A DNA stretch of 64,000 bases, taken from an uncultured Dehalococcoidia bacterium (lineage in GTDB: Bacteria > Chloroflexota > Dehalococcoidia > Lucifugimonadales > UBA1123). The notes beneath the pieces were generated by a model. That model saw nothing but the letters and a program-made list of their open reading frames with translations, ran no database searches and had not been told where the DNA came from. The stretch spans positions 806,001 to 870,000 of the forward strand of contig CATOSI010000002.1 of NCBI GenBank assembly GCA_951812505.1. Direction: 5' to 3'. Of the stretch, positions 33,391 to 41,439 are shown piece by piece. Both the position numbers and the translations under genes were made by a program. Every line of letters begins with the position of its first letter. Position 1 is the stretch's first letter.

Positions 33391-34797
33391 TTGGTTACCG
33401 AAGCTGTAGTGCTGTGTCCCGGGTGCGGGCACAGTAATGATTTTGGTGCGTCGTACTGTAGGGAATGTAGAACGCCTTTGGACAGGGGACCGCGCGTCAG
33501 CCCCGAAGAGGCCAGGGATATAGAAGCCCGTCGCCTGTCGGAAGCGCGAAGAAGACGCATTATCCGATGGGCTGTGGTTGTCGCAGCTGTGGTTGTCGCT
33601 GTCGCGGGCGCTACGGCATACATGACGATAGGGCCGGGGAGAGAACTCGAGCCGCCCACGTCGAGCATCGCGGTGGTATCAGCGCCCGGTGACTGGCCAA
33701 TGTACCAGGGCGACCCCACGCACTCTGGTTATATCCGCGAGTATCAGCCCGTGCCCGCCGGAGAGGTGCAGTGGCAATTCCGTACCAGTGCGCCACTGTA
33801 TGCCGCGCCATCGGTCGTGGGAGATACTGTGTATCTCAGCACCGGGGACAAACGAATCGTCGCGCTTGACGTCGCGACAGGCGAGATGAAATGGGAATAC
33901 CCGGTAACCGGACCCGTCAATTCGTCTCCGGCAATTGCAGGCAACCTGGTCTTCGTCGGACTGCGAGACGGCAGACTGCTGGCCCTGGACAAGGAAACCG
34001 GCGCGCTGCACTGGGAGTTTCAGACCGGAGACCTGGTTTACGGCTCTCCCGCGGTGCATGAAGGTGTCGTGTACATTGGTTCGGGAGACTTCCGCATCTA
34101 TGCGCTGGATGCGCTGACGGGCGAGGTGATCTGGAGTCGGAAAACCGGCGGCAGGGTAGTGGCTTCGCCCGCAATCAGCGATGATGTCGTCGCAGTCCTT
34201 TCGCAAGACCAGCGCATATACATCTACGATACGAAAACCGGAGGGTTCCGCCTGGACTATCTGACGAGGGAAGTCAGAGGCGCGCCGTCTATGGATGACG
34301 ATCTGGCGTATGTGGGTAACTCCAGGAGCATCATCTATGCCATAGACTTGAAACAGAGGCAGCTGCCTTTCGAGAAAACCGCCCGGTTCATCAGGACGCA
34401 GCTGTTTTTCTGGGGATTCTGGAATACGCTCCCTGTGATCAAGGGGTTTGAGTGGGCATACAGGAGTCCGGGGGAGATCTTCCTGGGCACGCCCGCGCTG
34501 GACGATGAAAAGGTCTATGCTGTATCCGAGTCGGGCGGCGTTTACGCGTTGAATAAATCCAGTGGCGAGCGTGTATGGAAATTCCAGGCAGACGGCCAGA
34601 CTAGGGGAGCCCCTTCGCTGGCCGGGGATACGCTATACATAGCTGACACCGACGGCACGGTGTATGGACTGGATAGAGCCACGGGTGAAGAGTTGTGGCG
34701 TTTCGAGCTGAATGACCGTGTTTCGACTTCGGTAGTCGTGGCCAACGAAATGCTCTATGTCGCGTCGGAAAGAGGCGTTCTATACGCAATTCGATAG
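33391..34797 (+). CDS. Membrane-anchored PQQ-type beta-propeller protein with zinc ribbon
   Basis: TTG start at 33391 with GGGGTGA upstream. 468 residues. A cytoplasmic zinc ribbon (CPGCGHSNDFGASYCRECRTPL) is followed by a basic stretch, one membrane helix (VVVAAVVVAVAGATAYMTI, about residues 62-80) and an outside propeller. The blades repeat the PQQ/YVTN pattern: GDTVYLSTGDKRIVALDVATGEMKWEY, GVVYIGSGDFRIYALDALTGEVIW, GDTLYIADTDGTVYGLDRATGEELWRF. This architecture recalls BamB-like scaffolds and sensors more than a dehydrogenase. Confidence 0.85.
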   Translation: MVTEAVVLCPGCGHSNDFGASYCRECRTPLDRGPRVSPEEARDIEARRLSEARRRRIIRWAVVVAAVVVAVAGATAYMTIGPGRELEPPTSSIAVVSAPGDWPMYQGDPTHSGYIREYQPVPAGEVQWQFRTSAPLYAAPSVVGDTVYLSTGDKRIVALDVATGEMKWEYPVTGPVNSSPAIAGNLVFVGLRDGRLLALDKETGALHWEFQTGDLVYGSPAVHEGVVYIGSGDFRIYALDALTGEVIWSRKTGGRVVASPAISDDVVAVLSQDQRIYIYDTKTGGFRLDYLTREVRGAPSMDDDLAYVGNSRSIIYAIDLKQRQLPFEKTARFIRTQLFFWGFWNTLPVIKGFEWAYRSPGEIFLGTPALDDEKVYAVSESGGVYALNKSSGERVWKFQADGQTRGAPSLAGDTLYIADTDGTVYGLDRATGEELWRFELNDRVSTSVVVANEMLYVASERGVLYAIR

Positions 34798-34814
34798 GCT
34801 GTATCAACGCTTTC

Positions 34815-34841
34815 CGTCATTCCCACGAAAGTGAGAATCCA
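34815..34841. repeat. REP-like palindrome, copy 4 (degenerate)
   Basis: CGTCATTCCCACGAAAGTGAGAATCCA in two parts: ATTCCCAC, GAAA, GTGAGAAT with one mismatch. Same element and orientation as 27773-27799, directly after the PQQ-propeller gene. Confidence 0.6.
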
Positions 34842-34961
34842 GGGAGGACAGGGTTGATATTGCTTCTACTGTTCGAAATCGCTGGATGCCGTTGAAGCCG
34901 ACAATGACCAATCGAATCATCGAAACGTGGCGGGCGCGTGAACTAAGCGGTGGGATGGAGA

Positions 34962-35313
34962 TGGTGGAGACGGGGGAGGGTCGAACTCCCCGTCCAGAAG
35001 ACTCTCCGACCAAGACATCTACAAGCTTAGCCGATGCTTAAGGTCACCCCGGCGCCTCCGCACCGGCAGGGACGGCGCTCAGGGCTAGCCGATGGTCTTT
35101 TGTCCCGGGCATCGGCGTCGCCGGAACAGCATCCCGATTTTCGGCGCCTCGTCGGCCCCTACGGGAGTCGGAACCGGGAGACGTAGCCGGTATTAAGCGG
35201 CTAGTGCGTACTGATTGTCGTCAGGTACTTTCTTTGCCACCTGATTAACGAGGTTGATGGCGCCTCGGCTTGCAGTCCCGCGAAGGCATCCCCTGTCGAA
35301 CCCACGCGTCCCC
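34962..35313 (-). ncRNA. ssrA: Transfer-messenger RNA (tmRNA, ssrA)
   Basis: A one-piece tmRNA of about 352 bases. The 5' end GGGGACG pairs with CGTCTCC before the 3' ACCA, forming the acceptor stem with one G-U pair. GTGGGTTCGACAGGGG is the typical 5' domain, and the T-arm is GGGTCGAACTCCCC on the plus strand. The tag frame (35237 down to 35193) reads AKKVPDDNQYALAA then TAA; the ALAA end is recognised by ClpXP-type proteases. tmRNA with SmpB rescues ribosomes stalled on broken messages. CCA is encoded. Confidence 0.96.
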
Positions 35314-35323
35314 ACATGGGTAA

Positions 35324-35329
35324 ATTATA
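35324..35329 (-). promoter_or_regulatory. -10 box of the tmRNA promoter
   Basis: On the minus strand TATAAT lies 10 bases upstream of the first tmRNA base. No good TTGACA is seen at -35. Confidence 0.6.
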
Positions 35330-35374
35330 CCACATTCAGAATACCGGGAATATGTCTGAATCAGGACGGGGGTT

Positions 35375-36010
35375 TTACAGCTCTATCCGCCGCATCAGAC
35401 GAACCCACGTCTTCACCGGGAGTTCGGATCGCCGACGGTGAAGGCTCAGGCTGTGTTCCCACGTAGCGTCGTCCATGTCGTCAGGCTTGCCGCCATGTTG
35501 CCGGGTCGCCTCCCAGTGCGCGGGACCATGGTATCCGGTCAGCAGAGTGACTTCGAGAGGTGAGGTTGACGCGACCGTCGCCCACAGCCCGAGTATCGAA
35601 GCCCCCTGAGACTCGATGCGCGGCCAGATGCCGTTCTCCGAACAGTGTACGAATTCATCCAGGTCATCGGGGTCTATGTGAAAGCGGCGGTGACCGTAGA
35701 ACGCCCGCATGTCCGACTCTTCGATCACGTCTTTCGGCCTGACGGACACGGATTTCAGCAAGCGTACTTCTTCGTCCGCCACCAGTTCCATCCTGTCAGC
35801 ACCGTATGCGGATTGCGCCCGGAGCCATGCGTCATAGTCCGAGAAGCGCGTCATCTGAAGAACGGCCTCCACCGGGGCGCCTATCGCCGCGCTCAGGAGA
35901 CAGAGTATTTCGCCTCCGTCCAGGTTCGGCCTGACCACATCGCGCAAGTGATCGGTATAGGCATCGAGCTGGCCGCGCCTGAGCGTAATGCGGCGTTCTT
36001 CGTAGAACAT
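35375..36010 (-). CDS. NIPSNAP-family protein (two ferredoxin-like halves)
   Basis: 211 residues. MFYEERRITLRRGQLDAYTDHL and, at mid-chain, AFYGHRRFHIDPDDLDEFVHCSENGIWP are two related openings of the NIPSNAP dimeric alpha/beta-barrel fold. LLTGYHGPAHWEATR also fits this family. The function of bacterial NIPSNAP proteins is not settled. It is the last of three minus-strand genes separated by six bases each, so clearly an operon. Confidence 0.78.
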   Translation of the reverse strand: MFYEERRITLRRGQLDAYTDHLRDVVRPNLDGGEILCLLSAAIGAPVEAVLQMTRFSDYDAWLRAQSAYGADRMELVADEEVRLLKSVSVRPKDVIEESDMRAFYGHRRFHIDPDDLDEFVHCSENGIWPRIESQGASILGLWATVASTSPLEVTLLTGYHGPAHWEATRQHGGKPDDMDDATWEHSLSLHRRRSELPVKTWVRLMRRIEL

Positions 36011-36016
36011 GGAGCG

Positions 36017-36298
36017 CTAGTCTTCAGCCGCGTCGAGCGGGATGGCGCTCTTCAGGAAGCGGTTGGGATCGGACTCTGCTGTGCTGGCCGCCGCCGCGTC
36101 CGCCATGCGGTCGTAGCGCGGATCAAGGTCCTGCAGCCTGGAGTTGAGCGACTTGTGGAAGGCGACGCTGGATATTATGCGGTGAGTGTTCTCGCCCCTG
36201 CACTCGCGGCAGGCTATGGACTCCGGCGCGTCGAATCCCTTGACCAGCTTGGCCGTCTTGCCCTTGCAGTCTTCACATCTGTATTCATAGATAGGCAT
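36017..36298 (-). CDS. FmdB-type zinc-ribbon protein
   Basis: 93 residues beginning MPIYEYRCEDCKGK, then ACRECRG: two CxxC knuckles of the FmdB/CxxC-CxxC-SSSS family. The SSVAFHKSLN stretch after the ribbon is common in this family. These small proteins are regulators or metal-binding partners of unknown detail. Middle gene of the three-gene set at 35375-36721. Confidence 0.85.
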   Translation of the reverse strand: MPIYEYRCEDCKGKTAKLVKGFDAPESIACRECRGENTHRIISSVAFHKSLNSRLQDLDPRYDRMADAAAASTAESDPNRFLKSAIPLDAAED

Positions 36299-36304
36299 GG
36301 CGAC

Positions 36305-36721
36305 TCACGCGAATGTGGTTTCAACCCCGCTCGACACGTCGAAGAATCTCTGGATGGTGAGATGGTATCGGGGGAAGTTGTTCTGTCCATAGGGGTTTCG
36401 CGACTCGACGATTCCGTATTCGATGTCCAGCGTGTTGAACGTGTTTTCGGAGTCCGCGCCGCCGTTCTGTCTGATATTGTTCAGCAGACGCCGCCACTCG
36501 TCGGGGGCCAGGTTGAGGGTGAAGTCCACGTCGTGCAGCGCAGTCTCGTCCGCCTCTGATACACCGGCGCACTCGAATGCCTCGAAATCCAGCAGGAACA
36601 CGCGCTCGCCAACTCGCACCCCCACCTGCGCGAAGCAAGTGCCAAGGCTACGGAAGTCGCGGTCGTCATTGGCGGCGCCCCGGACGGCCTCGAACCATTC
36701 TATGGAGGGGAAGGTCGGCAT
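36305..36721 (-). CDS. Hypothetical protein, possible SCP2-like fold
   Basis: Start at ATG 36721 (MPTFPSIEWFEAV) with AAGGA upstream. 138 residues, soluble. PTFPSIEWFEAVRGAAN, VGERVFLLDFEAFEC and DFTLNLAPDEWRRLLNNI suggest a sterol-carrier-protein-2-like lipid-binding fold, where a short acidic strand and a DEWRRLL helix recur, but I cannot confirm it. First gene of the three-gene operon with an FmdB-type and a NIPSNAP protein. Confidence 0.65.
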   Translation of the reverse strand: MPTFPSIEWFEAVRGAANDDRDFRSLGTCFAQVGVRVGERVFLLDFEAFECAGVSEADETALHDVDFTLNLAPDEWRRLLNNIRQNGGADSENTFNTLDIEYGIVESRNPYGQNNFPRYHLTIQRFFDVSSGVETTFA

Positions 36722-36788
36722 ATACTCTGATCCTTGATAAGATTCAGGCACTGGACACTGGCTATTATATCATTTCAGGTTATGATTG

Positions 36789-37115
36789 TTAGCGACGCGT
36801 TTTAAGAACCTCAGTTTCGAGTCGCAGAAACTTGGGATCGGGCTTGCCACTGGCTCCGACGCTGCCATCCGGGTTGCGAATCTGATGCACTACTGCAATC
36901 TGTTCGCCATTGCCGTCAAAGTAACGAACCATCTGGCTGCGAGTGCAATACGTGAAGTCGCGCTCTCTTGCGACCTGTCTCGTATAGTGCGTGTCTCGCT
37001 CGAACTCTAACGTGAATTCATCGCGTTGAGCGCGTTCCCAAAATTGGCCGGAATTGAAGGCTTCCCTTATAATGGATGGTGAAACGAATCGCTCTGGCAA
37101 AGGGTTACTGTACAT
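36789..37115 (-). CDS. Hypothetical protein (108 aa)
   Basis: A soluble charged 108-residue product with ordinary amino-acid use (FTYCTRSQMVRYFDGNGEQI, QIRNPDGSVGASGKPDPKFL). The late segment, IAVVHQIRNPDGS..GKPDPK, recurs in many short phage- and defence-linked hypothetical proteins of unknown role. The ATG at 37115 shares the CATG with the start of the divergent gene at 37114. No clear ribosome site is seen, so the true start may be further in. Confidence 0.6.
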   Translation of the reverse strand: MYSNPLPERFVSPSIIREAFNSGQFWERAQRDEFTLEFERDTHYTRQVARERDFTYCTRSQMVRYFDGNGEQIAVVHQIRNPDGSVGASGKPDPKFLRLETEVLKTRR

Positions 37116-37416
37116 GGACGGATATACTCTACTAGAACAGGCTAAACGCTTTCTTGATGGAGATTTGACTTTCCGGCAACTGGACGAACGTGTGTCCGAG
37201 AATGTTCTTCACGATTTTCGATTTGGAGACTCTGATCCTCACACAACAAAAGTCACATATAACTTGGTCGGCATATTCTCTGAGTACGACCTCGACTGCG
37301 AACTCTTAGGCAGGCCAGAAGCGATGAAGGCGTTTCGGAAGGGCCTGCTAGAGTTCGTTCGGGAGAGCTCCGACAGTGCCCCAACAGACATAGCTGTCGA
37401 ACACGCACCTCGCTGA
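37114..37416 (+). CDS. Hypothetical protein (100 aa)
   Basis: Starts MDGYTLLEQAKRFLDGDLTF at ATG 37114, with AAAGGG about 10 bases upstream. 100 residues, acidic, predicted mostly helical, no signal or membrane segment. Natural composition and a good ribosome site support it. Its start codon is interlocked with that of the divergent gene at 36789-37115. Family not recognised. Confidence 0.6.
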   Translation: MDGYTLLEQAKRFLDGDLTFRQLDERVSENVLHDFRFGDSDPHTTKVTYNLVGIFSEYDLDCELLGRPEAMKAFRKGLLEFVRESSDSAPTDIAVEHAPR

Positions 37417-37496
37417 CATAGACTCCCTTGAATCGTTCTGCGGGTGGAGAGGTTGACATTGGCTTCAGACCTGGTTAGGGATACGGAATCAAACCG

Positions 37497-37751
37497 TCAT
37501 GGTTGACGTAGCTTGACAGTCTCTTCGTATATCTCTCTGACACAGCGTCCTTCATGAGTCCAATACTTTGTGTGGTCTCTGTCAATACTATCGTCGTTTA
37601 GCAATTGTATTGTGACACTTCCCAAGGATCGCTTTTCTCCCTGGTACAAGACGCGCCTAGCGCTGATAACTTCAACAGTTTCACTAGGATTTTTACAAAA
37701 CTTTAGCTCGGCCCTCTCAAGCCCCATCTCTAAAAAGTTTCTATCTGACAT
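37497..37751 (-). CDS. Hypothetical protein (84 aa)
   Basis: 84 residues (MSDRNFLEMGLERAELKF ... GRCVREIYEETVKLRQP), soluble and charged with a real-protein composition. It lies at the border of the accessory region, just before an IS-type transposase. Family not recognised. Confidence 0.5.
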   Translation of the reverse strand: MSDRNFLEMGLERAELKFCKNPSETVEVISARRVLYQGEKRSLGSVTIQLLNDDSIDRDHTKYWTHEGRCVREIYEETVKLRQP

Positions 37752-37982
37752 TGATGTATCCTAAGAGTTATAGGCCTGTTCAAAATAGATTCGCCTCGTG
37801 GGATAGCCATATCATAGGCGATAGCGCGACGCTATCCAATTTCGCCGCCTGAGTGGGTTTCCCACGCCTTACGACCCATAGACCTCCTCCTCAGCAATCT
37901 CTACCGACAGAAGAAAGTGATTAAACGCCATCGCCGACAACCAATCGGTATCGTAAAAGGGGGGAAGCCCTATTCAGTTTTC

Positions 37983-39248
37983 TTACGCTGCTACGGGCAG
38001 CGTACCGGTGGCCTTCACCTCAGCGATCTTGGCGGCCACGTCCGCAATGGCGTACAGCTGAAGCAGTAGCCTCACGCTCGACAGCCCTCTGAACGAGTGG
38101 CTCTCTAGAACGTTGTGGTCTTTCCAGCGGCTGAACACCCGCTCGGCACTCCAGCGCTTGTTGTACTTCATCTTGAACTCCGGACTGTCCCTGCGGACCG
38201 CTCCGCCGAACAGGCGGATGTCGCTCTCGGGGATCACTCGGACCTCGACTTCGCACAGCGAGAGGCCCTCGAACTTACCGCCGCGCTCGCAGTCCGTCAC
38301 CGGACCGTACACACGCTCGCCAGTCTCCGGGTCCGTTCCCAGGTATGGCCTCTCGTGCTTGCACTCGCAGAGCGGCGTTCCTTTCGTCGAGTAGTATGTC
38401 CGCCCTCGACCCCATTCGCGGGTGTGATATCCCTTCGGCGGCCTCTTCTTGTGTATGACCGGCGCGATTCCCCGCCGGTGCAGCCACTCGTTGTTGTTCG
38501 CCGAGTCGTATCCCCTGTCTGCTATGACGACCTCAGGCCGCAGCTGGAGTTTTTCCACCAGGGGTACGAGATAGTTCATATCGCTCTCGCTTCCAGACGT
38601 TACGATCACCGCGAGCGGTGTGTCGTAATTGGCGCACGTTGCAGTATGGGCCTTGTAGCCATAGACCCATCGCCAGCCCTTCGACTCCCGGACGTCGTGC
38701 TGCTTCCCCCAGGATGCTTCGACGTCGCTGATTGGCTTACGCCTCGGGTTGGAGTTGGTCTTGACCATCGTAGAGTCCACGGCGACCTCTTTACCGAGGT
38801 CGGACCGGTGTTCCCTCAGTTTCCGCACAGCCTGCTCATGGCGCCTGTCCATCCGTTCGGGCATCTTATCGAGCTGCCCGAACACTCTTGAGAACGTCGG
38901 GCGCGATGGGACACTAGTCGTGAACCCGCACGCGGCCCTAAAAGCGGGGTTGTTCATGAGCTCTCTGCGTAGAGCAGATATGTCCGCTATGCTCAGGAAG
39001 GGCAGGGACAAGTAGGCCCTGATGATCGGACCTCGCGGGTAGGGCTTCCGGCCCACGCCACCTGCCGGTCCTGTCAGCGCCCTCTCCACGGGCGCTGTGT
39101 CCACCTCCTTCAATACGGCTCTTAGTTCCTTGAGGTCGGGGAACCCGGATTCTCCGACTTCTGCGGTCGCCCCCACCCGTGTGTTTCCGGGGATGGAGGC
39201 GGGATGATTGGGGATGTCCCTGGCGTTCCCGCGAGCGCGGTCAGCCAA
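37983..39248 (-). CDS. IS5/IS1182-like DDE transposase
   Basis: TTG start at 39248, supported by AGGAGGT 4-5 bases upstream. 421 residues, apparently intact. An N-terminal DUF772-type domain (PIIRAYLSLPFLSIADISALRREL) is followed by a DDE core: VAVDSTMVKT (D), VIADRGYDS (D) and ERVFSRWKDHNVLE (E). The Y-(x)-R-(x)-E signature region is present as RWSAERVFSRWK. It is the first mobile gene of the accessory region that runs to 44.3 kb. I could not find its terminal inverted repeats. Confidence 0.88.
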   Translation of the reverse strand: MADRARGNARDIPNHPASIPGNTRVGATAEVGESGFPDLKELRAVLKEVDTAPVERALTGPAGGVGRKPYPRGPIIRAYLSLPFLSIADISALRRELMNNPAFRAACGFTTSVPSRPTFSRVFGQLDKMPERMDRRHEQAVRKLREHRSDLGKEVAVDSTMVKTNSNPRRKPISDVEASWGKQHDVRESKGWRWVYGYKAHTATCANYDTPLAVIVTSGSESDMNYLVPLVEKLQLRPEVVIADRGYDSANNNEWLHRRGIAPVIHKKRPPKGYHTREWGRGRTYYSTKGTPLCECKHERPYLGTDPETGERVYGPVTDCERGGKFEGLSLCEVEVRVIPESDIRLFGGAVRRDSPEFKMKYNKRWSAERVFSRWKDHNVLESHSFRGLSSVRLLLQLYAIADVAAKIAEVKATGTLPVAA

Positions 39249-39609
39249 AGGACCTCCTGTCCGTTGGTTCGGTCATATTGTCTATAGCCATTCTCCTTTC
39301 GCGAATGCGCCCGTAGGCGCTCGGTCATGTTTCGAGATGAGACGCGGTTCGCCGACGAATTGTATTCGCGCGTCTCGGTATTCGCTTGTCAAGGTGCTGT
39401 CTGGGTCGGGTAATGTTTGCCCTACCTACTATTAGTGTAGCTTGCGACTGGACGCCTATTGTGAAGGGCAATTTTCAGATAATGAGTATTCGTCCTATTG
39501 ATGGGTCCTTGCTTCAACAGTGACTTACGAGACACATAACGACAGTTATAGGCGTAGTAACAAGGTCGTGCGGATTCCTCATGGGCCGATCTGCCTCAGG
39601 GGTGATGAA
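39249..39609. other. Gene-free stretch beside the IS5-like gene
   Basis: No supported gene. It should contain the left part of the IS (upstream of its transposase). No matched terminal repeats were found by eye. Confidence 0.4.
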
Positions 39610-39960
39610 ATGAGGAAGGCAATGCGAGTTGGGATGATGCTGTAGGTCGTTGCGCTTTTGCTGGCGTACTCACAGTCCGTCGGGCAGCCGCCGATGACGT
39701 AGCATGCAGTTGAGTTGGGCAGGTTGAGGCCGTCTGTCGCATCGAACATCATCCCGCCGATGCCGACTCCGGTACCGGCGCCGACCCCGGGACTACCAGT
39801 GAGCGAGTACGACGTTCTACCGGAACACACGATGCCGGACCTGGTGTCGGCGGCTGTTCCTGAGGCAAACGGTGGTCCGGTCGTCATGTATGTCGGCGAC
39901 AGTGCGCAGGACGGTGGGATGTGGGATGTATCTGGAATTGGTGAGCATAGTATTCGATAA
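39610..39960 (+). pseudogene. Decayed secreted-protein gene with two in-frame TAG codons
   Basis: One frame from ATG 39610 to the TAA at 39958-39960. It reads a signal-like start (MRKAMRVGMML, TAG, VVALLLAYSQSVG), then a second TAG, then a Pro-rich linker (PPMPTPVPAPTPGLPVSEYD) and an acidic tail. Both breaks are single amber codons. The composition on either side looks coding, so this may be a recently dead exported protein. Evidence is modest. Confidence 0.35.
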
Positions 39961-39978
39961 GGTCATGCTGTCTTAGAT

Positions 39979-40296
39979 GTGAACTGTGTCGCTGCTGAGC
40001 GATTACGTCTGACACACGCGCCGAAGAAGCGAACACGACCATACTCCTTCGAAGGGGTATGGTGCGAGATACTGGACAGGCTTAAACAGCAGCCGGACGC
40101 GAGGGCCGCCGAGTTGTTTGACCGGCTGATGGCCCGCTATCCCAACCGCTACAGCAGGCGTCAGCTACGAACGCTTCAATGCAGGGTTCACAAACGGCGA
40201 ATCGTGGTAGTGGAGCAGTTAGTGTATTCTTCTGCCGAACAGAGTGAAATGAACGAGGCTGGCCCAGGTGACATCAAACCTGTGAGCGACAATTAA
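39979..40296 (+). pseudogene. IS21 IstA transposase fragment
   Basis: About 105 residues. RTRPYSFEGVWCEILDRLKQQPDARAAELFDRLM and YPNRYSRRQLRTLQCRVHKRR match the DNA-binding segment of IS21-family IstA proteins (WP.I...L...P.L.AK.LF..L....P..Y...QLRTLQRRVR). The catalytic core is gone. The stop falls inside a repeat shared with the IS21 remnant near 54.2 kb. Confidence 0.7.
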
Positions 40297-40365
40297 AGGC
40301 TAAAAATTTTCGGTAACATTTTCTAATGAGACAACAGGAAGCAGTCAAAATAATTGTCGTTGACT
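40288..40365 (+). repeat. IS-end-like repeat, copy A
   Basis: GACAATTAAAGGCT, TTCGGTAACATTTTCT, ACAACAGG and AATTGTCG. About 70 percent matched by eye to 54196-54273 in the same order and spacing. Both copies border IS21 gene fragments, so this is likely a decayed terminal region of one IS family. Confidence 0.55.
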
Positions 40366-40530
40366 AGTCGTTGACCAACCATATTCTTGAGGTATGCGCA
40401 GCTCATCAACTCAGATCCGTAGCAATAAGGTTGTGACGTACCAAGGGACGACACGCCATCAGATTTGAGCAATGCGCCGCCACTATTGGAGGAAGCCCGG
40501 GCTCGGATAGAGTAATTCAAGGAACGTTGC

Positions 40531-40757
40531 ATGTCTTTGGCGGCCGTGAAGAATGAATTCCTGCATCGCTACGTGAGGAGTATGGTGGGTGGACTCGACC
40601 CGCAGGGCGAGTATTTCAGCCTTTACCTCCCACGTACAATAGAAAGAGATGCATCCGGCAGATCCCCCCACTGGTCTCACAAATTGTGGAGAACCTGCGC
40701 TCTGCCCTGGACTATATGATTTTCCAGATATCGGCGTTGAACGAACGGGTGCAATAG
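40531..40757 (+). pseudogene. Frameshifted hypothetical gene (HEPN-like 'LRSALDY' protein)
   Basis: ATG 40531 with AAGGAAC upstream. The frame reads VKNEFLHRYVRSMVGGLDPQ and YFSLYLPRTIERDASGRS, then breaks at a run of six C near 40664-40669. With one more C it continues LVSQIVENLRSALDYMIFQI and ends at TAG 40757. The NLRSALDY block is common in short proteins of phage and defence regions. Either a deleted C or a homopolymer sequencing error. Upstream sequence of the family is missing. Confidence 0.55.
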
Positions 40758-41439
40758 TTCGTATCCATTACTCTACCCTCTATTCAAGATAGGATTTAAG
40801 TTATCGGCTCCTTTCTATTTATGAGGTAGCTTCTAGTTGCCCAATCTGCCGCGGGCGAGCCTTCCGACGGTCCTGTCCGCGTCGGAATGGGCAAGCGCAT
40901 GCTCCAAGTTCCACGTAAGCACTGGTGGCAGTGGCCCGGACACGTAGGCGCGGTCGCTTCGGATGCGGCCACGAAGCCTACGGGAAACTTCACCTGCGGG
41001 TCGTCATATCATTGCCCATTTGTGGGAATGAGAATATGCCTGTCCCACATTGTCGTGAATGAGGCTTGCGATAACAGGATACGGAAGTGCCGTACCTGGG
41101 CGACCATGCTGAACCCGTTTTATACCATTCGAGGAAACTTGGGTCGGTCCGACTGGGGTCACAACTTCACGATGAACACTGCCAGAACCCTCCTTTCCCT
41201 ACGATTGATCGCCATACTGAGAGGCCGCACTCTTCCAAAATGTGGTGGCATGTGAAATCTGAGGGGATTCTCGTGCATTCTCACTGACCGATGCTTTGCA
41301 GCTTCACGTGCCGATGGACACTCGCACTGATTCAAGAATCCGACAGATTCATCACATCGGCCCTCCGGCGACATATTTCTGCGACATTTCATCGTTATCG
41401 TGAACAGCATCACAGACAGTTCACGAGAGGAGTGAAACG
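40758..41439. other. Gene-free stretch upstream of the lipoprotein gene
   Basis: Several frames are open but none has convincing composition or a ribosome site. The promoter of the lipoprotein gene must lie at its right end; GAGAGGAG at about 41423-41430 is that gene's ribosome site. Confidence 0.45.

Noticed and set aside
39610-39960. Amber codons here and at 44735 considered as TAG recoding (pyrrolysine)
   Set aside because: TAG is used as a normal stop elsewhere in the window (for example at 40755-40757) and no context suggests recoding; decay is simpler.
40796-41287. Small overlapping frames between the frameshifted gene and the lipoprotein
   Set aside because: Composition is odd, no ribosome sites, and the frames on the two strands cover each other without any family motif.
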